NCBI GenBank assembly: GCA_959603585.1
Contig: CAUGYD010000002.1
Location: forward strand, 248,001 to 312,000
From: Scatosoma sp900555925
GTDB lineage: Bacteria > Bacillota > Clostridia > Christensenellales > Borkfalkiaceae
DNA: 64,000 bases
Direction of reading: 5' to 3'
The notes under the pieces: model-generated
The model's input: only the letters and a program-made list of their open reading frames with translations
The model's database searches: none
Told to the model about the DNA's origin: nothing
Shown: piece by piece, positions 17,268 to 25,903 of the stretch
How the letters are laid out: the number at the start of each line of letters is the position of its first letter
How positions within the stretch are numbered: position 1 is the stretch's first letter
Position numbers and translations under genes: made by a program

Positions 17268-17444
17268 ATATTCAATTTTATTACACCAGAAAAAGTTTAC
17301 TGCATGAAAAAATTTATACCAAATTTTATACCGATTTCAATTTTCCTTATTACACGGCTTACGAGACTTGTTTTATTATACCTTATTTTTCCTTGAAAAG
17401 CAATTGTTTTTCAAAAGTTTTCAAAAAATTTATACGACAAATTC

Positions 17445-17473
17445 TTGCAAATTACAAAAAAAAATGGTATTAT
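17445..17473 (+). promoter_or_regulatory. Promoter of gdhA
   Basis: TTGCAA (17445-17450), 17-bp spacer containing nine A, TATTAT (17468-17473), then about 55 nt of leader to the ATG. Confidence 0.65.
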
Positions 17474-17533
17474 ATATAAAATCATTACCCGAAATCCATG
17501 GCAAAATCTTTTACAAAAAAAGGAGTAATCTTT

Positions 17534-18868
17534 ATGACGTATGTAGAAAAAGTATTGGCTCAATTGAAAGAACGAAATCCTGGTGAAAAAGAATTTCATC
17601 AAGCCGCCACGGAAATTCTTCTCACTCTGGAACCCGTATTCGACAAGCATCCAGAATACGAAAAAGCTGCTCTTCTCGAACGTTTTGTAGAACCGGAAAG
17701 AGTAATTCTTTTCCGTGTTCCTTGGACCGACGACAATGGCAAAGTTCATGTCAATAAGGGTTACCGCGTGCAATTTAACAGTGCTATCGGTCCCTATAAA
17801 GGAGGTTTACGGTTTCATCCTTCCGTCAACTTGTCCGTAATCAAATTTTTAGGCTTAGAACAAATTCTTAAAAACAGTTTGACCGGTCAACCTATCGGCG
17901 GAGGAAAAGGTGGTTCCGATTTCGACCCGAAAGGAAAATCCGACCGTGAGGTCATGACATTTTGTCAAAGCTTCATGACGGAGCTCTATCGCCATATCGG
18001 TCCCGATACTGACGTACCGGCCGGAGATATCGGGGTAGGCGGTCGAGAAATCGGCTATCTCTTCGGTCAATATAAACGTATTCGCGACGAGCATACCGGC
18101 GTTTTGACGGGCAGAGGTCTGTCCTATGGCGGCTCCCTCATTCGCAAGGAAGCGACCGGTTACGGGCTCGTATATATTACGGAAGAGGCAATGCGGCTTC
18201 GCGGAGACAGTTTTGAAGGAAAGACCGTCATCATCTCGGGAAGCGGCAATGTGGCAATTTATGCCTGTGAAAAAGCCCAATCCTTGGGAGCAAAAGTCGT
18301 CGCAATGTATGATTCCGACGGTTATATTTACGATAAAAACGGGATACAGTTAGACGTTGTGCGTAAGATTAAAGAAGAAGAACGCGGCCGGATCAAAGAA
18401 TATGCGGCTCGGGTTCCCGGTTCCGTTTATACGTCCGGTTGCAAAGGAATCTGGTCCATACCCTGCGACATTGCGCTTCCTTGCGCCACACAGAACGAAA
18501 TCGATACAAAGGATGCAGAAAACCTCGTCAAAAACGGCGTAAAATATGTAGCTGAGGGCGCAAATATGCCTTCTACCTTAGAGGCAATCGATACCTTCAA
18601 GAAAGCCGGAATCGTATTTCTTCCCGCAAAGGCTGCCAACGCCGGCGGCGTAGCAACTTCTGCTTTGGAAATGGCTCAGTCCTCCGGACGCTTGTTCTGG
18701 ACTTCCGAAGAAGTAGACCTTAAATTAAAGGAAATTATGATAGGTATTTACCATAACATCGACGACGCAGCAAAAAAATACGGTTTTGACGGCGACTATG
18801 TAATGGGCGCTAATATTGCCGGTTTTGAAAAAGTAGCAGATGCGATGATGGCACAAGGTATTGTATAA
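17534..18868 (+). CDS. gdhA: NADP-type glutamate dehydrogenase
   Basis: 444 residues from ATG 17534, 9 nt after AAAGGAG; an upstream in-frame ATG has no such site. Interconverts 2-oxoglutarate plus ammonia and glutamate. Substrate motifs PYKGGLRFHPSV and GGGKGGSDFDP (catalytic Lys), DVPAGDIGVGGREIGYL, nucleotide fold VIISGSGNVAIYACEKA and the late NAGGVATSALEM segment are all intact, and the length fits hexameric bacterial GdhA. NADP preference is inferred from overall similarity to GdhA. Stands alone between tRNA-Arg and a strong terminator. Confidence 0.96.
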   Translation: MTYVEKVLAQLKERNPGEKEFHQAATEILLTLEPVFDKHPEYEKAALLERFVEPERVILFRVPWTDDNGKVHVNKGYRVQFNSAIGPYKGGLRFHPSVNLSVIKFLGLEQILKNSLTGQPIGGGKGGSDFDPKGKSDREVMTFCQSFMTELYRHIGPDTDVPAGDIGVGGREIGYLFGQYKRIRDEHTGVLTGRGLSYGGSLIRKEATGYGLVYITEEAMRLRGDSFEGKTVIISGSGNVAIYACEKAQSLGAKVVAMYDSDGYIYDKNGIQLDVVRKIKEEERGRIKEYAARVPGSVYTSGCKGIWSIPCDIALPCATQNEIDTKDAENLVKNGVKYVAEGANMPSTLEAIDTFKKAGIVFLPAKAANAGGVATSALEMAQSSGRLFWTSEEVDLKLKEIMIGIYHNIDDAAKKYGFDGDYVMGANIAGFEKVADAMMAQGIV

Positions 18869-18889
18869 ACCCCGAACTATTCCTATGAA

Positions 18890-18927
18890 GAGGGCCCTTC
18901 CCGTAAACAGGAAGGGCCCTCTTTTTA
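18890..18927 (+). terminator. Terminator between gdhA and spo0A
   Basis: Perfect 13-bp stem AGAGGGCCCTTCC / GGAAGGGCCCTCT with an 8-nt loop followed by TTTTT. The convergent spo0A homologue ends at 18925, inside its T tract. Confidence 0.9.
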
Positions 18928-19689
18928 TCTCGTCATACTCTCCAAAATGAGCTTATCTGCCACCAAGGCAATAAATTCACTGTTTGTAGGCTTTTCCGTT
19001 CCCAAATACACGCGTGTTCCGAATACAGCGTTGATTGCCTCGATACGCGCCCTATTCCATGCTACCTCTATTGCATGGCGAATTGCACGTTCTACCTTGC
19101 TTGGCGTCGTATCGTACTGTTTTGCAATATTCGGATATAATTCCTTTGTTACATTATTGATAATATAAGGCATCTCCACTGCCATTTTTATCCCTGTCCG
19201 CAGATACCGATATCCCTTTATGTGAGGCGGAATCCCTATCGCAATAAAAATATCGCTGATTTTTTCCTCTAAGGTTGCAGTTCTCCCTTTTATCTCTCTA
19301 ACGTCCCTCTCCGTTGCGCTTACGGGCTTTATCAATTCTTCCGCTCGCTCCAAAGCGCTCTGCACAGAAAACGGCTTGACGAGATAATAGTCCGCCCCCG
19401 AAGCAATCGCCTTTTCCATAAGCGCGTCTCCGGCTACTCCCGTCGCAATAATTTTTGTATCCGGACTTTCCTTTTTCAGTGCTTGAATGACTCCGCAGCC
19501 GTCTGTTCCTTTGAGAAACATTCCGACAAAAACAAGCTGGGGTTTTAGCCGGCGCAATTCTTGGATTCCCACTTCTCCATCGTCCCCTGCATAAACTACC
19601 TCAACTTCTTCCTCTTTCTCAAACGTACTCTTTAATTCCCTTAAAAGAGCTTCGTTTGACTCCAATAATACAATTGTTTTTGAACGCAT
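18925..19689 (-). CDS. spo0A: Spo0A homologue with degenerate receiver domain
   Basis: 254 residues, usual length. The C-terminal DNA-binding domain is fully Spo0A-like, including HIKGYRYLRTGI and the hallmark VERAIRHAIEVAWNR. The N-terminal receiver fold is kept (ATGVAG Thr83; YYLVKPFS Lys105), but the active site is not: E10-S11 replace the acidic pair Asp-Asp and Gly56 (LVFVGMFLKG) replaces the phospho-accepting Asp. Family knowledge: Spo0A dimerises after phosphorylation at Asp56 to start sporulation. Here activation must differ, or the protein serves another regulatory role. The base sequence GTC-GGA-ATG at the site is unambiguous in this read. Preceded by a good promoter and a distant 0A-box-like site. 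Confidence 0.9.
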   Translation of the reverse strand: MRSKTIVLLESNEALLRELKSTFEKEEEVEVVYAGDDGEVGIQELRRLKPQLVFVGMFLKGTDGCGVIQALKKESPDTKIIATGVAGDALMEKAIASGADYYLVKPFSVQSALERAEELIKPVSATERDVREIKGRTATLEEKISDIFIAIGIPPHIKGYRYLRTGIKMAVEMPYIINNVTKELYPNIAKQYDTTPSKVERAIRHAIEVAWNRARIEAINAVFGTRVYLGTEKPTNSEFIALVADKLILESMTR

Positions 19690-19750
19690 AATATCGTTCC
19701 CTCCTAAAATTTTTTTCGAAAGTCTTGCCGGCTTTCGCTTTTCCTACGAT

Positions 19751-19779
19751 ATTATACTACATTCTATCGAATACGTAAA
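19751..19779 (-). promoter_or_regulatory. Promoter of spo0A homologue
   Basis: Minus-strand TTTACG (19774-19779), exact 17-bp spacer, TATAAT (19751-19756), about 55 nt before the start codon. Confidence 0.7.
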
Positions 19780-19850
19780 GCAATATTGTAAATAATAACA
19801 ATTTTTTATATTAAAAAAATTATAATATTTTTTATTATTTTAGCGAAACT

Positions 19851-19857
19851 TGTCGAA
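19851..19857 (+). promoter_or_regulatory. 0A-box-like site TGTCGAA
   Basis: Exact match to the Bacillus Spo0A box TGTCGAA, about 75 bp upstream of the spo0A -35 box. A second partial match (TGTCGA, minus strand, 19931-19936) sits in the T tract of a terminator and is probably incidental. A single 7-mer is weak evidence. Confidence 0.35.
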
Positions 19858-19934
19858 TTTTGTCTTTTTTTCTTTTGAAAGCCCCTTTTATCCAATTAAA
19901 GCGACGATAAATCATTAAATCAAGCATAGCTCGA

Positions 19935-19972
19935 CAAAAAAAGCACCCCATGAATTAAAAAATTCACGGGGT
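19935..19972 (-). terminator. Terminator of the 20060-20578 gene
   Basis: ACCCCGTGAATT / AATTCATGGGGT stem (19945-19972) followed on the minus strand by GC and eight T. The remaining 19980-20059 holds no gene. Confidence 0.85.
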
Positions 19973-20059
19973 AAAACATAGTCGATTTTTCAAAAATTCT
20001 CGTTCTGATACTTTTAAGTTATCCGCAAAGAGTCTCTCCTCCTATTCAGAGAAAAAAGC

Positions 20060-20578
20060 TCAATAGGCGCGAGCATGTGCGGAAAATTTCAAAATCATTT
20101 GTAAAAGGAAAAACGCACAAGGAATGAGGAGATACCACTTCACCAGCTTGACATTCAAGAGCCCTGCTTCGAGAGCCTCTTTCCAGGATTCCGCAAAGAG
20201 GAAAGCGCAGCCGACAAAGAGCAAGAGCGCTAAAATTCCGGCAAAGACGATCCCTCCCCGCTTCAAAACAGAATTCCCTTGCTTAAAGGAAGCGATCGAC
20301 ATAATCAAAAACAAAAGCGCCAATACCCCGAACAGGACGGCGAAGGGAAGTCCCGGATATTTGGGAAGGCCGTCCAGCCAGCGCAGGAATACCCCGTCGA
20401 AGGCCTTTTCTACGCCGTCAGAGAGCTTTCCCCAGAAATTCGTTATCCCATCAGGGAGTCCGCTCACTTTCACGAGGTCGACTACAATGTAGCCTGCTGT
20501 CATCACGAGCGCTGCAAGAAAGCCCAATACATCGAGAAAACCACTGAATTTTGCACGTTTAAAATCTACTTTTTCCAT
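20060..20578 (-). CDS. Small integral membrane protein, unknown function
   Basis: 172 residues with four predicted membrane helices (about 13-35, 72-94, 104-123 and 140-163) and short loops. No signature motif recognised. It has its own terminator and a short AT-rich upstream region, and sits alone between spo0A and a HAD phosphatase gene. Function unknown. Confidence 0.65.
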   Translation of the reverse strand: MEKVDFKRAKFSGFLDVLGFLAALVMTAGYIVVDLVKVSGLPDGITNFWGKLSDGVEKAFDGVFLRWLDGLPKYPGLPFAVLFGVLALLFLIMSIASFKQGNSVLKRGGIVFAGILALLLFVGCAFLFAESWKEALEAGLLNVKLVKWYLLIPCAFFLLQMILKFSAHARAY

Positions 20579-20708
20579 TTTTTACCTTCCTTATCAATAT
20601 CTTACTTTTCTATTTTAACATAATTTTTCGCGACTGTCAATACCTCTATGAAAAGATTTTGTGCAAATTTTGTATAATTTTACACCGTATCGGATTTTTT
20701 CAAAAAAA

Positions 20709-21353
20709 TCAAAATTTTAAGATTTCCGCAGGGGTATCGACGAGGCGACTTGCGCCGTTCTTCAAAAGAAATTCCCGACTCTTAAAGCCCCACGTAACGG
20801 AAATACAAGGAATTTCGGCATTGACGGCCGTCTGAATATCCACTTCCGAATCCCCCACATATACGGCACCCGACTTATCCGTTCCCAAGCGTTTCAAAGC
20901 CGCAAGAACGGAATCGGGCGCGGGCTTTTTCCGAATCCCCGCCGCTTCATTTTCTCCGGCCGCCGCGCCGACGAGACCGGGAAAGAAACGCTCTGCCAAT
21001 AATTTTACGGCATAGTCGGCTTTATTGGATACGATAGCGGTGCTGCGCCCCTCCGATTTCAGCCGCACTAATAATTCCATGACGCCCGGATAAGGCTTGG
21101 TCGAGTCGAAACAATGTTCGCCATAGTAACGCTTGAAAAATTCAAAAATATCCGAAAAACGGGGATTGGATTCGCCGTCGGGTACGGCCCGCCGCATCAA
21201 GAGCCTTATTCCGTTGCCCACAAAGTTTTGAACCTCGTCCCGTGTCCTTTCGGGACATCGATAGGCAGACAAAGCAGCATTGACGGAGGAAGTCAAATCG
21301 TCGAGCGTATCGAGCAGAGTACCGTCTAAATCGAAAATATAAACGTCAAACAT
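20709..21353 (-). CDS. HAD-superfamily phosphatase (phosphoglycolate phosphatase-like)
   Basis: 214 residues from ATG 21353. Motif I FDLDGTLLDT (nucleophile and acid Asp), motif II STAIVSNK, motif III Lys near GIRKKPAPD, motif IV YVGDSEVDIQTA. The helical cap between motifs I and II places it with Gph/PpaX-type enzymes that remove phosphate from small metabolites. It follows the NarL-type regulator by 14 nt and may be the last gene of the radC-kinase-regulator-phosphatase unit. Substrate not predictable. Confidence 0.85.
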   Translation of the reverse strand: MFDVYIFDLDGTLLDTLDDLTSSVNAALSAYRCPERTRDEVQNFVGNGIRLLMRRAVPDGESNPRFSDIFEFFKRYYGEHCFDSTKPYPGVMELLVRLKSEGRSTAIVSNKADYAVKLLAERFFPGLVGAAAGENEAAGIRKKPAPDSVLAALKRLGTDKSGAVYVGDSEVDIQTAVNAEIPCISVTWGFKSREFLLKNGASRLVDTPAEILKF

Positions 21354-21367
21354 AGGCAAAAACCATA

Positions 21368-22015
21368 TTACAAAACCGAACGAATGGCTTCGACGGCGCC
21401 GCTGCGATTTTCGCTGTTTGTCTTGACATAAATAGCGGAGATATAATTTCGCGTCGTCCCCTCGGAAATTTTGAGCGCGGCGGAAATTTGGCGGTTCGTA
21501 AAGCCCTCATACAGCATCAGCGCGATTTCCACTTCTCTGTCGGACAGGGAAAAGGCGCGTTTGAGCTTGATTTCCCGATCGGAGGAGACATTTTTTGCCG
21601 CGTCCGCGATACGTTTTGCGATTTTCGCAGGGAGAATAGTATCTCCGGCATACGCATTTTTCACCGCGTCGATGAGCGCCGTACTTCCGATGTCTTTGAG
21701 GAGATAGCCGCTGGCGCCGTTATTGATGGCGTTGAGAATATAGTCGCTGTCATCGAAAGTCGTGAGAATGACTACTTTCACGTCGGGATATTTCGTCTTG
21801 ATGCTCTGCGTTGCCACTACTCCGTTCATATTGGGCATACGAATATCCATAAGGACTACGTCGGGCATATTTTCTTCCATTTTTTTCAGAGCGTCAAACC
21901 CGTCAAAGGCTAATCCCACGACCTCTAAGCCCGAATCTGTTTCCAGAACGCTCTTGATCCCCTCGGCCAAAATCACCTGATCGTCCGCAATCATTACTTT
22001 TATTTTTTTATCCAT
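21368..22015 (-). CDS. NarL/LuxR-family response regulator
   Basis: 215 residues. Receiver domain: acidic pair in MIADDQV, phospho-accepting Asp in VVLMDIRMPNMNG, Lys in GYLLKDIG. LuxR-type HTH at the C-terminus (LSDREVEIALMLYEGFTNRQ then SEGTTRNYISAI). Partner of the HisKA_3 kinase encoded 16 nt upstream. Such LiaRS/DesKR-type pairs commonly sense the cell envelope. Confidence 0.93.
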   Translation of the reverse strand: MDKKIKVMIADDQVILAEGIKSVLETDSGLEVVGLAFDGFDALKKMEENMPDVVLMDIRMPNMNGVVATQSIKTKYPDVKVVILTTFDDSDYILNAINNGASGYLLKDIGSTALIDAVKNAYAGDTILPAKIAKRIADAAKNVSSDREIKLKRAFSLSDREVEIALMLYEGFTNRQISAALKISEGTTRNYISAIYVKTNSENRSGAVEAIRSVL

Positions 22016-22031
22016 GTTTTCACTTCCTTGT

Positions 22032-23351
22032 TTATTCCCGCGCCCCGTCTGCGGGCAGCGTCAAATGAATTTCAAATCCTTCGTCCGGTTCGGAGACGAA
22101 CCACAGCTCTCCGCCGAGGCTCTCCGCCCGCTTCGACATTCCCGTAAGTCCGAAGCCCTCTTTCAGCTCGTTAATATTCACGCCCGAACCGTTATCCGAA
22201 AGCAGAAAATTGATTTTCCCATCCATTTCCTTCAATTCAAACCAAAAGGCCGTAGCTCTGCCGTGACGGAGACCGTTAGAGATCCCCTCTTTCAAAGTAT
22301 TGCACAAAAATCGGTACTTCGCGTCCGAAACGGCTATGTCGTCTATATCCGAACGAATTTTGATTCCCGTTCCGTCCGTCGATTCGTTGATGATTCCCTG
22401 CAACGCGTTTTCGAGAGTCTGCTTTCCCGGATTTCCCGAAAGCAGGTGCACGCTCTCGCGGAGTTCTTCCAAGGCGTGTTTCGCTTGAAGATTAGCGGCG
22501 ATAATCTTGCTTTTTGCGTCCTCGGGATTTTTATCCAAAATGAGCTTTGCCGCTTCCGTCTGCATAATGACCGTCGTGATGGAATGTCCCGCGGTATCGT
22601 GAATGTCCTTGGCAATTCTCTGGCGTTCTTCGAGCGCCGTTACCTCCGCGAGGTCGTCATAGGCCTTCTGCAATTCCGCCTTGCTTTCATCGAGTTCTTT
22701 CAGCGCTTTGCTCAACCGTACATATTGGCGGTAGAACCGAACGGCAAAATTGACAAATACGAAATGAATCAACAGAATCAAGAGATCGTTGAACGACTGC
22801 GCGAGCACGCCGAGGACAGACGCGCTTTCCCCGTAACGAAACCAATTGGAGGCCCCAAAGGTAATGACGTACACCACCATACACAGCGCACAGACGATTA
22901 TGGAAGGGAGCATTTTTTCCGAACTGATATAAAATTCGGTGAGAATGATCATATAGAGTGTGCTCAGATAGGTACTGCCCGTCACTCCTGTCAGAACGAA
23001 CGCCGCCACGCAGTCGATGACATAACAGTAAACCTTATTTTTGAATTCCTTGACGGCAAACAGCTTGACGGCTTCGGAGACAGTGAGAACCGCCTCTATC
23101 CCGAGCGTCGCCGCCAAAGCGCCCCATTTATGCAGCCGAAAAGCCGCGCCGGCCTGTTGAAGCAGAATGAGCAGTTCCACGAGAATGAGGATTCCGAATA
23201 ATAATTTTTTGCCGAAGCTGAAAAAGCGTTCCTCTTCCTTAAAATCCGGTTTTTCAAAAAATTTTGAGAGTCGAAAACGATGTTTTTTCTTTGGCGCCTG
23301 CGGAGTTTCCGCAGGCGCCGCCATGGCGGCTCGTTCTTTTTTTCTCTGCAT
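22032..23351 (-). CDS. HisKA_3 sensor histidine kinase (LiaS/DesK-like)
   Basis: 439 residues from ATG 23351, immediately after the radC stop and with AAAGGAGAGG upstream. A basic N-terminal tail, about six membrane helices (about 45-195), a coiled coil, the HisKA_3 motif ERQRIAKDIHDTAGHSIT with the phospho-accepting His, and HATPase_c boxes (EGISNGLRHG, LSDNGSGVN, FGLTGMSKRAE). No large extracellular domain, as in intramembrane-sensing kinases. Pairs with the regulator at 21368. Confidence 0.9.
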   Translation of the reverse strand: MQRKKERAAMAAPAETPQAPKKKHRFRLSKFFEKPDFKEEERFFSFGKKLLFGILILVELLILLQQAGAAFRLHKWGALAATLGIEAVLTVSEAVKLFAVKEFKNKVYCYVIDCVAAFVLTGVTGSTYLSTLYMIILTEFYISSEKMLPSIIVCALCMVVYVITFGASNWFRYGESASVLGVLAQSFNDLLILLIHFVFVNFAVRFYRQYVRLSKALKELDESKAELQKAYDDLAEVTALEERQRIAKDIHDTAGHSITTVIMQTEAAKLILDKNPEDAKSKIIAANLQAKHALEELRESVHLLSGNPGKQTLENALQGIINESTDGTGIKIRSDIDDIAVSDAKYRFLCNTLKEGISNGLRHGRATAFWFELKEMDGKINFLLSDNGSGVNINELKEGFGLTGMSKRAESLGGELWFVSEPDEGFEIHLTLPADGARE

Positions 23352-23352
23352 T

Positions 23353-24072
23353 TTAACTACCCTCTCCTTTGCCGAGGATTGCACCGACCGAATATTTTTG
23401 ATGAATTTCTTTCATCTTTCCGCTGCAATAATAACTGTATGTCCCCGCGGGGGAATAGATAAAATGATCGTAAAATTTTACGTTATGAATACTGCAAATC
23501 ATCTCACATTGTCCCGTTGTTTTGTCGTCCGTCTCGGAGGGAAAACAATTTCCATTCGGGTGATTGTGGACGGCTATCAGTCCGTCGGGTTTATTTTCGA
23601 GAATCAATCTCGTGAGCTGTTCGGGACGAATGACCACGCGGCGCAGCTCGCCGGAAGAGAAGCGTTTGCAGAAAAAAATATTCTTCGCCTTATCGAGCAG
23701 ATAAAAGTCCAAGACCTCGTTTTCCGCGGGCGCATATCTTTCCTCCACATAGGCCAAAAAGGTGCGTTCCTCAAATGTTTTCGGATAGGTATCCTCTCGC
23801 CCCGCATAGTACGTTTCAAAAAACTTTCCGATACAGCATAGATAGGCGGCGACGTTTTCCCCCACACCCTCCACGGACTTCAACCTCGATACGGGAGCGG
23901 AAAATATTCTTGGAATGGATCCGAACGCTTCCAGCAGACGATGCGCCAGATCGTTCGTATTCAGTCGGGGAATTGCATTGAAAAGGAGGATTTCCAAAAT
24001 CTCGTGCTCGCAAAGTCCTCCCGAATCGAGCTTTTCAATAATTCTATGGCGATGGCCCTCATGTCCGGACAT
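23353..24072 (-). CDS. radC: RadC-family JAB/MPN domain protein
   Basis: 239 residues from ATG 24072 with GGGAGG about 8 nt upstream. N-terminal helix-hairpin-helix-like part (LKSVEGVGENVAAYL) and a C-terminal JAMM metalloprotease-like motif: Glu in the upstream strand and H-N-H-P-N-G...S-E-T-D for zinc binding. RadC proteins are widespread; the old link to DNA repair is doubtful. Here it heads a unit with a two-component system. Confidence 0.85.
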   Translation of the reverse strand: MSGHEGHRHRIIEKLDSGGLCEHEILEILLFNAIPRLNTNDLAHRLLEAFGSIPRIFSAPVSRLKSVEGVGENVAAYLCCIGKFFETYYAGREDTYPKTFEERTFLAYVEERYAPAENEVLDFYLLDKAKNIFFCKRFSSGELRRVVIRPEQLTRLILENKPDGLIAVHNHPNGNCFPSETDDKTTGQCEMICSIHNVKFYDHFIYSPAGTYSYYCSGKMKEIHQKYSVGAILGKGEGS

Positions 24073-24195
24073 AGCTTTTCCTCCCGCCTTTATTCTCCCG
24101 TATTTATTGTACCACATTCCTGTAAAAAAGTCAAAGCCTGTCTCGCTCAGGAAAATATTTTTTCGGATTTTTCCCCTTTGTTTCCTTCATTTCTG

Positions 24196-24224
24196 TTTAC
24201 CTGAGCAGAAAAAGCGTGTATAAT
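24196..24224 (+). promoter_or_regulatory. Promoter of pepV
   Basis: TTTACC (24196-24201), 17-bp spacer, perfect TATAAT (24219-24224), about 27 nt of leader. Confidence 0.75.
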
Positions 24225-24257
24225 AATAAAGAACAGAAAAAAGGACCGGTGATTTAT

Positions 24258-25589
24258 ATGACACATGTAATGGAAAACTATTTTAACGATATTGTCGAAT
24301 CTATCTGTAAAACGGTGAAATTCGATTCTTCCCTGAAACCCGCGGAGGGAAATTATCCCTTCGGTAAAGAGACCGCAGACTGTCTTAACTACTTCCTTTC
24401 TCTCGCAGCGGATATGGGGTTTGAGACGCACAATTACGATAACTACGTCGGAGAGGTTATTTTCGGAGAAGGGAAGGAGTTTGCAATTCTCGCACACCTC
24501 GACGTCGTTCCCGCCGGCAGCGGTTGGAGATTTCCGCCCTTCGGCGCCGTAATCAACGACGATCCCTCGGAAGGCGGCATGCCCGGTGTCAAAATCTGGG
24601 GCCGCGGCACCATGGACGACAAGGGGCCCGCAGTAACCGTGCTCTATTGCCTTAAAGCGCTGAAAGACGAAGGCTTCCAACCCCGCCGCAAAATAAAGTT
24701 GATCGTAGGCTGTAACGAGGAGTGCGGCTGGGCCTGTATCGACCACTATAATAAGGTGGCAAAAATGCCCGAGGAAGGCTTCTCTCCCGACGCGGATTTC
24801 CCCGCCATCTATGCGGAAAAAGGAATCCTTCATTTCTCCGCTTCCTTCCCCTTGAAGAATCCTCCCTTCCGTTCCCTCGCGGCGGGCGAACGAGTGAACA
24901 TGGTGTGCGACGACGCAATCGCGGTCCTCACCCCCGACGCTGCCGAAAAAGTCTTGGGGTACACGCCTGACGAAGGCATCTCTTTCGACTTCGATAAAGA
25001 GAGCAATACTCTTCGGGTCCGCGGAAAATCGGCGCACGGTTCTACGCCCGAAAAGGGAGCGAACGCCCTCGGCGCTATGCTGAAATTCTTCGCATCCTTT
25101 GACGAGGACTGCAAGAACGCCTATGATCTCCTCTTTGCCGACCGCTGCTGCCTGAAAGAGATGAAGGACGAGACGGGAACGCTCACCATGTCCCCCGACG
25201 TGGCGAATTTTGAAAACGGAAATCTCGTCGTAACGACGGATATCCGCTTCCCTGCCACTCATAAGAAGGAAGAGATCACAAATATCCTCGATAAGGAAAA
25301 TATACAGTACAAAATCGTCAATTATCAGGCGCCCCTCTATACTGACCCGAACGGAAAACTCATAAAGACGCTGATGGGCGTCTATAACCGCGCGACGGGC
25401 AAGAACGAAAAACCTATCGCCATCGGCGGCGGAACGTATGCACGAGCTCTGAAATGCGGTTGCGGCTTCGGTCCCGAACTCGAAGACGAGGAAGCGACGA
25501 TTCACCAGCCCGACGAATATATCACTTTCGACCGAATCCGCATGATGAGCGAAATTTATTACGAGGCAATCAAAGAACTGACCAAATAA
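24258..25589 (+). CDS. pepV: M20 dipeptidase PepV/Sapep family
   Basis: 443 residues from ATG 24258. Zinc ligands and catalytic residues in AILAHLDVVPAG (His, Asp), GRGTMDDKGP (bridging Asp), GCNEECGW (Glu base and ligand), FSPDADFP, and a late His in EATIHQPDEYI. The lid-domain motif KSAHGSTPEKGANAL is intact. Splits dipeptides, often with N-terminal beta-Ala or D-Ala, in the cytosol. Monocistronic. Confidence 0.92.
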   Translation: MTHVMENYFNDIVESICKTVKFDSSLKPAEGNYPFGKETADCLNYFLSLAADMGFETHNYDNYVGEVIFGEGKEFAILAHLDVVPAGSGWRFPPFGAVINDDPSEGGMPGVKIWGRGTMDDKGPAVTVLYCLKALKDEGFQPRRKIKLIVGCNEECGWACIDHYNKVAKMPEEGFSPDADFPAIYAEKGILHFSASFPLKNPPFRSLAAGERVNMVCDDAIAVLTPDAAEKVLGYTPDEGISFDFDKESNTLRVRGKSAHGSTPEKGANALGAMLKFFASFDEDCKNAYDLLFADRCCLKEMKDETGTLTMSPDVANFENGNLVVTTDIRFPATHKKEEITNILDKENIQYKIVNYQAPLYTDPNGKLIKTLMGVYNRATGKNEKPIAIGGGTYARALKCGCGFGPELEDEEATIHQPDEYITFDRIRMMSEIYYEAIKELTK

Positions 25590-25903
25590 CGCCTGCGAAG
25601 CAAAAAAGGATTTTATAAAGTTGGAAAACCGCCGACGACAGGAGAATTGCCCCACAACATTTATCTTTTACAAATATGCGGCCCGCGGGAAACCCGCGGA
25701 CCGCATATTTAGTGAGAGAATATGAAAAAAGTTTTACGTATGATCTTGTCCAGCCCCTTCTTTTAAGAAACGTCCTCTCTGTTTGCACATATATTTTATC
25801 ACATAATACATTTTTTATGTGATAAAAAAGTGAAAATAAAATGAAATATAAAAGAAATTAAAAAATGTATGATTATTTTAAATAATTAAAATCAAAATTT
25901 TCT
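25590..25903. terminator. Gap with two hairpins between pepV and convergent FAD gene
   Basis: A GC-rich stem, ATGCGGCCCGCGGG / CCCGCGGACCGCAT (about 25677-25708), followed by ATTT ends pepV. A second AT-rich stem, TTTATCACATAA / TTATGTGATAAA (about 25795-25826), is suited to ending the minus-strand flavoprotein operon as well. No gene seen. Confidence 0.6.

Noticed and set aside
22014..23201. 395-codon plus-strand frame over the HisKA_3 kinase
   Set aside because: Antisense shadow; no ribosome site.
24147..25655. 502-codon open frame antisense to pepV
   Set aside because: Shadow of the pepV codon pattern; no ribosome site, Phe/Arg/His-rich composition, and pepV has all catalytic motifs.
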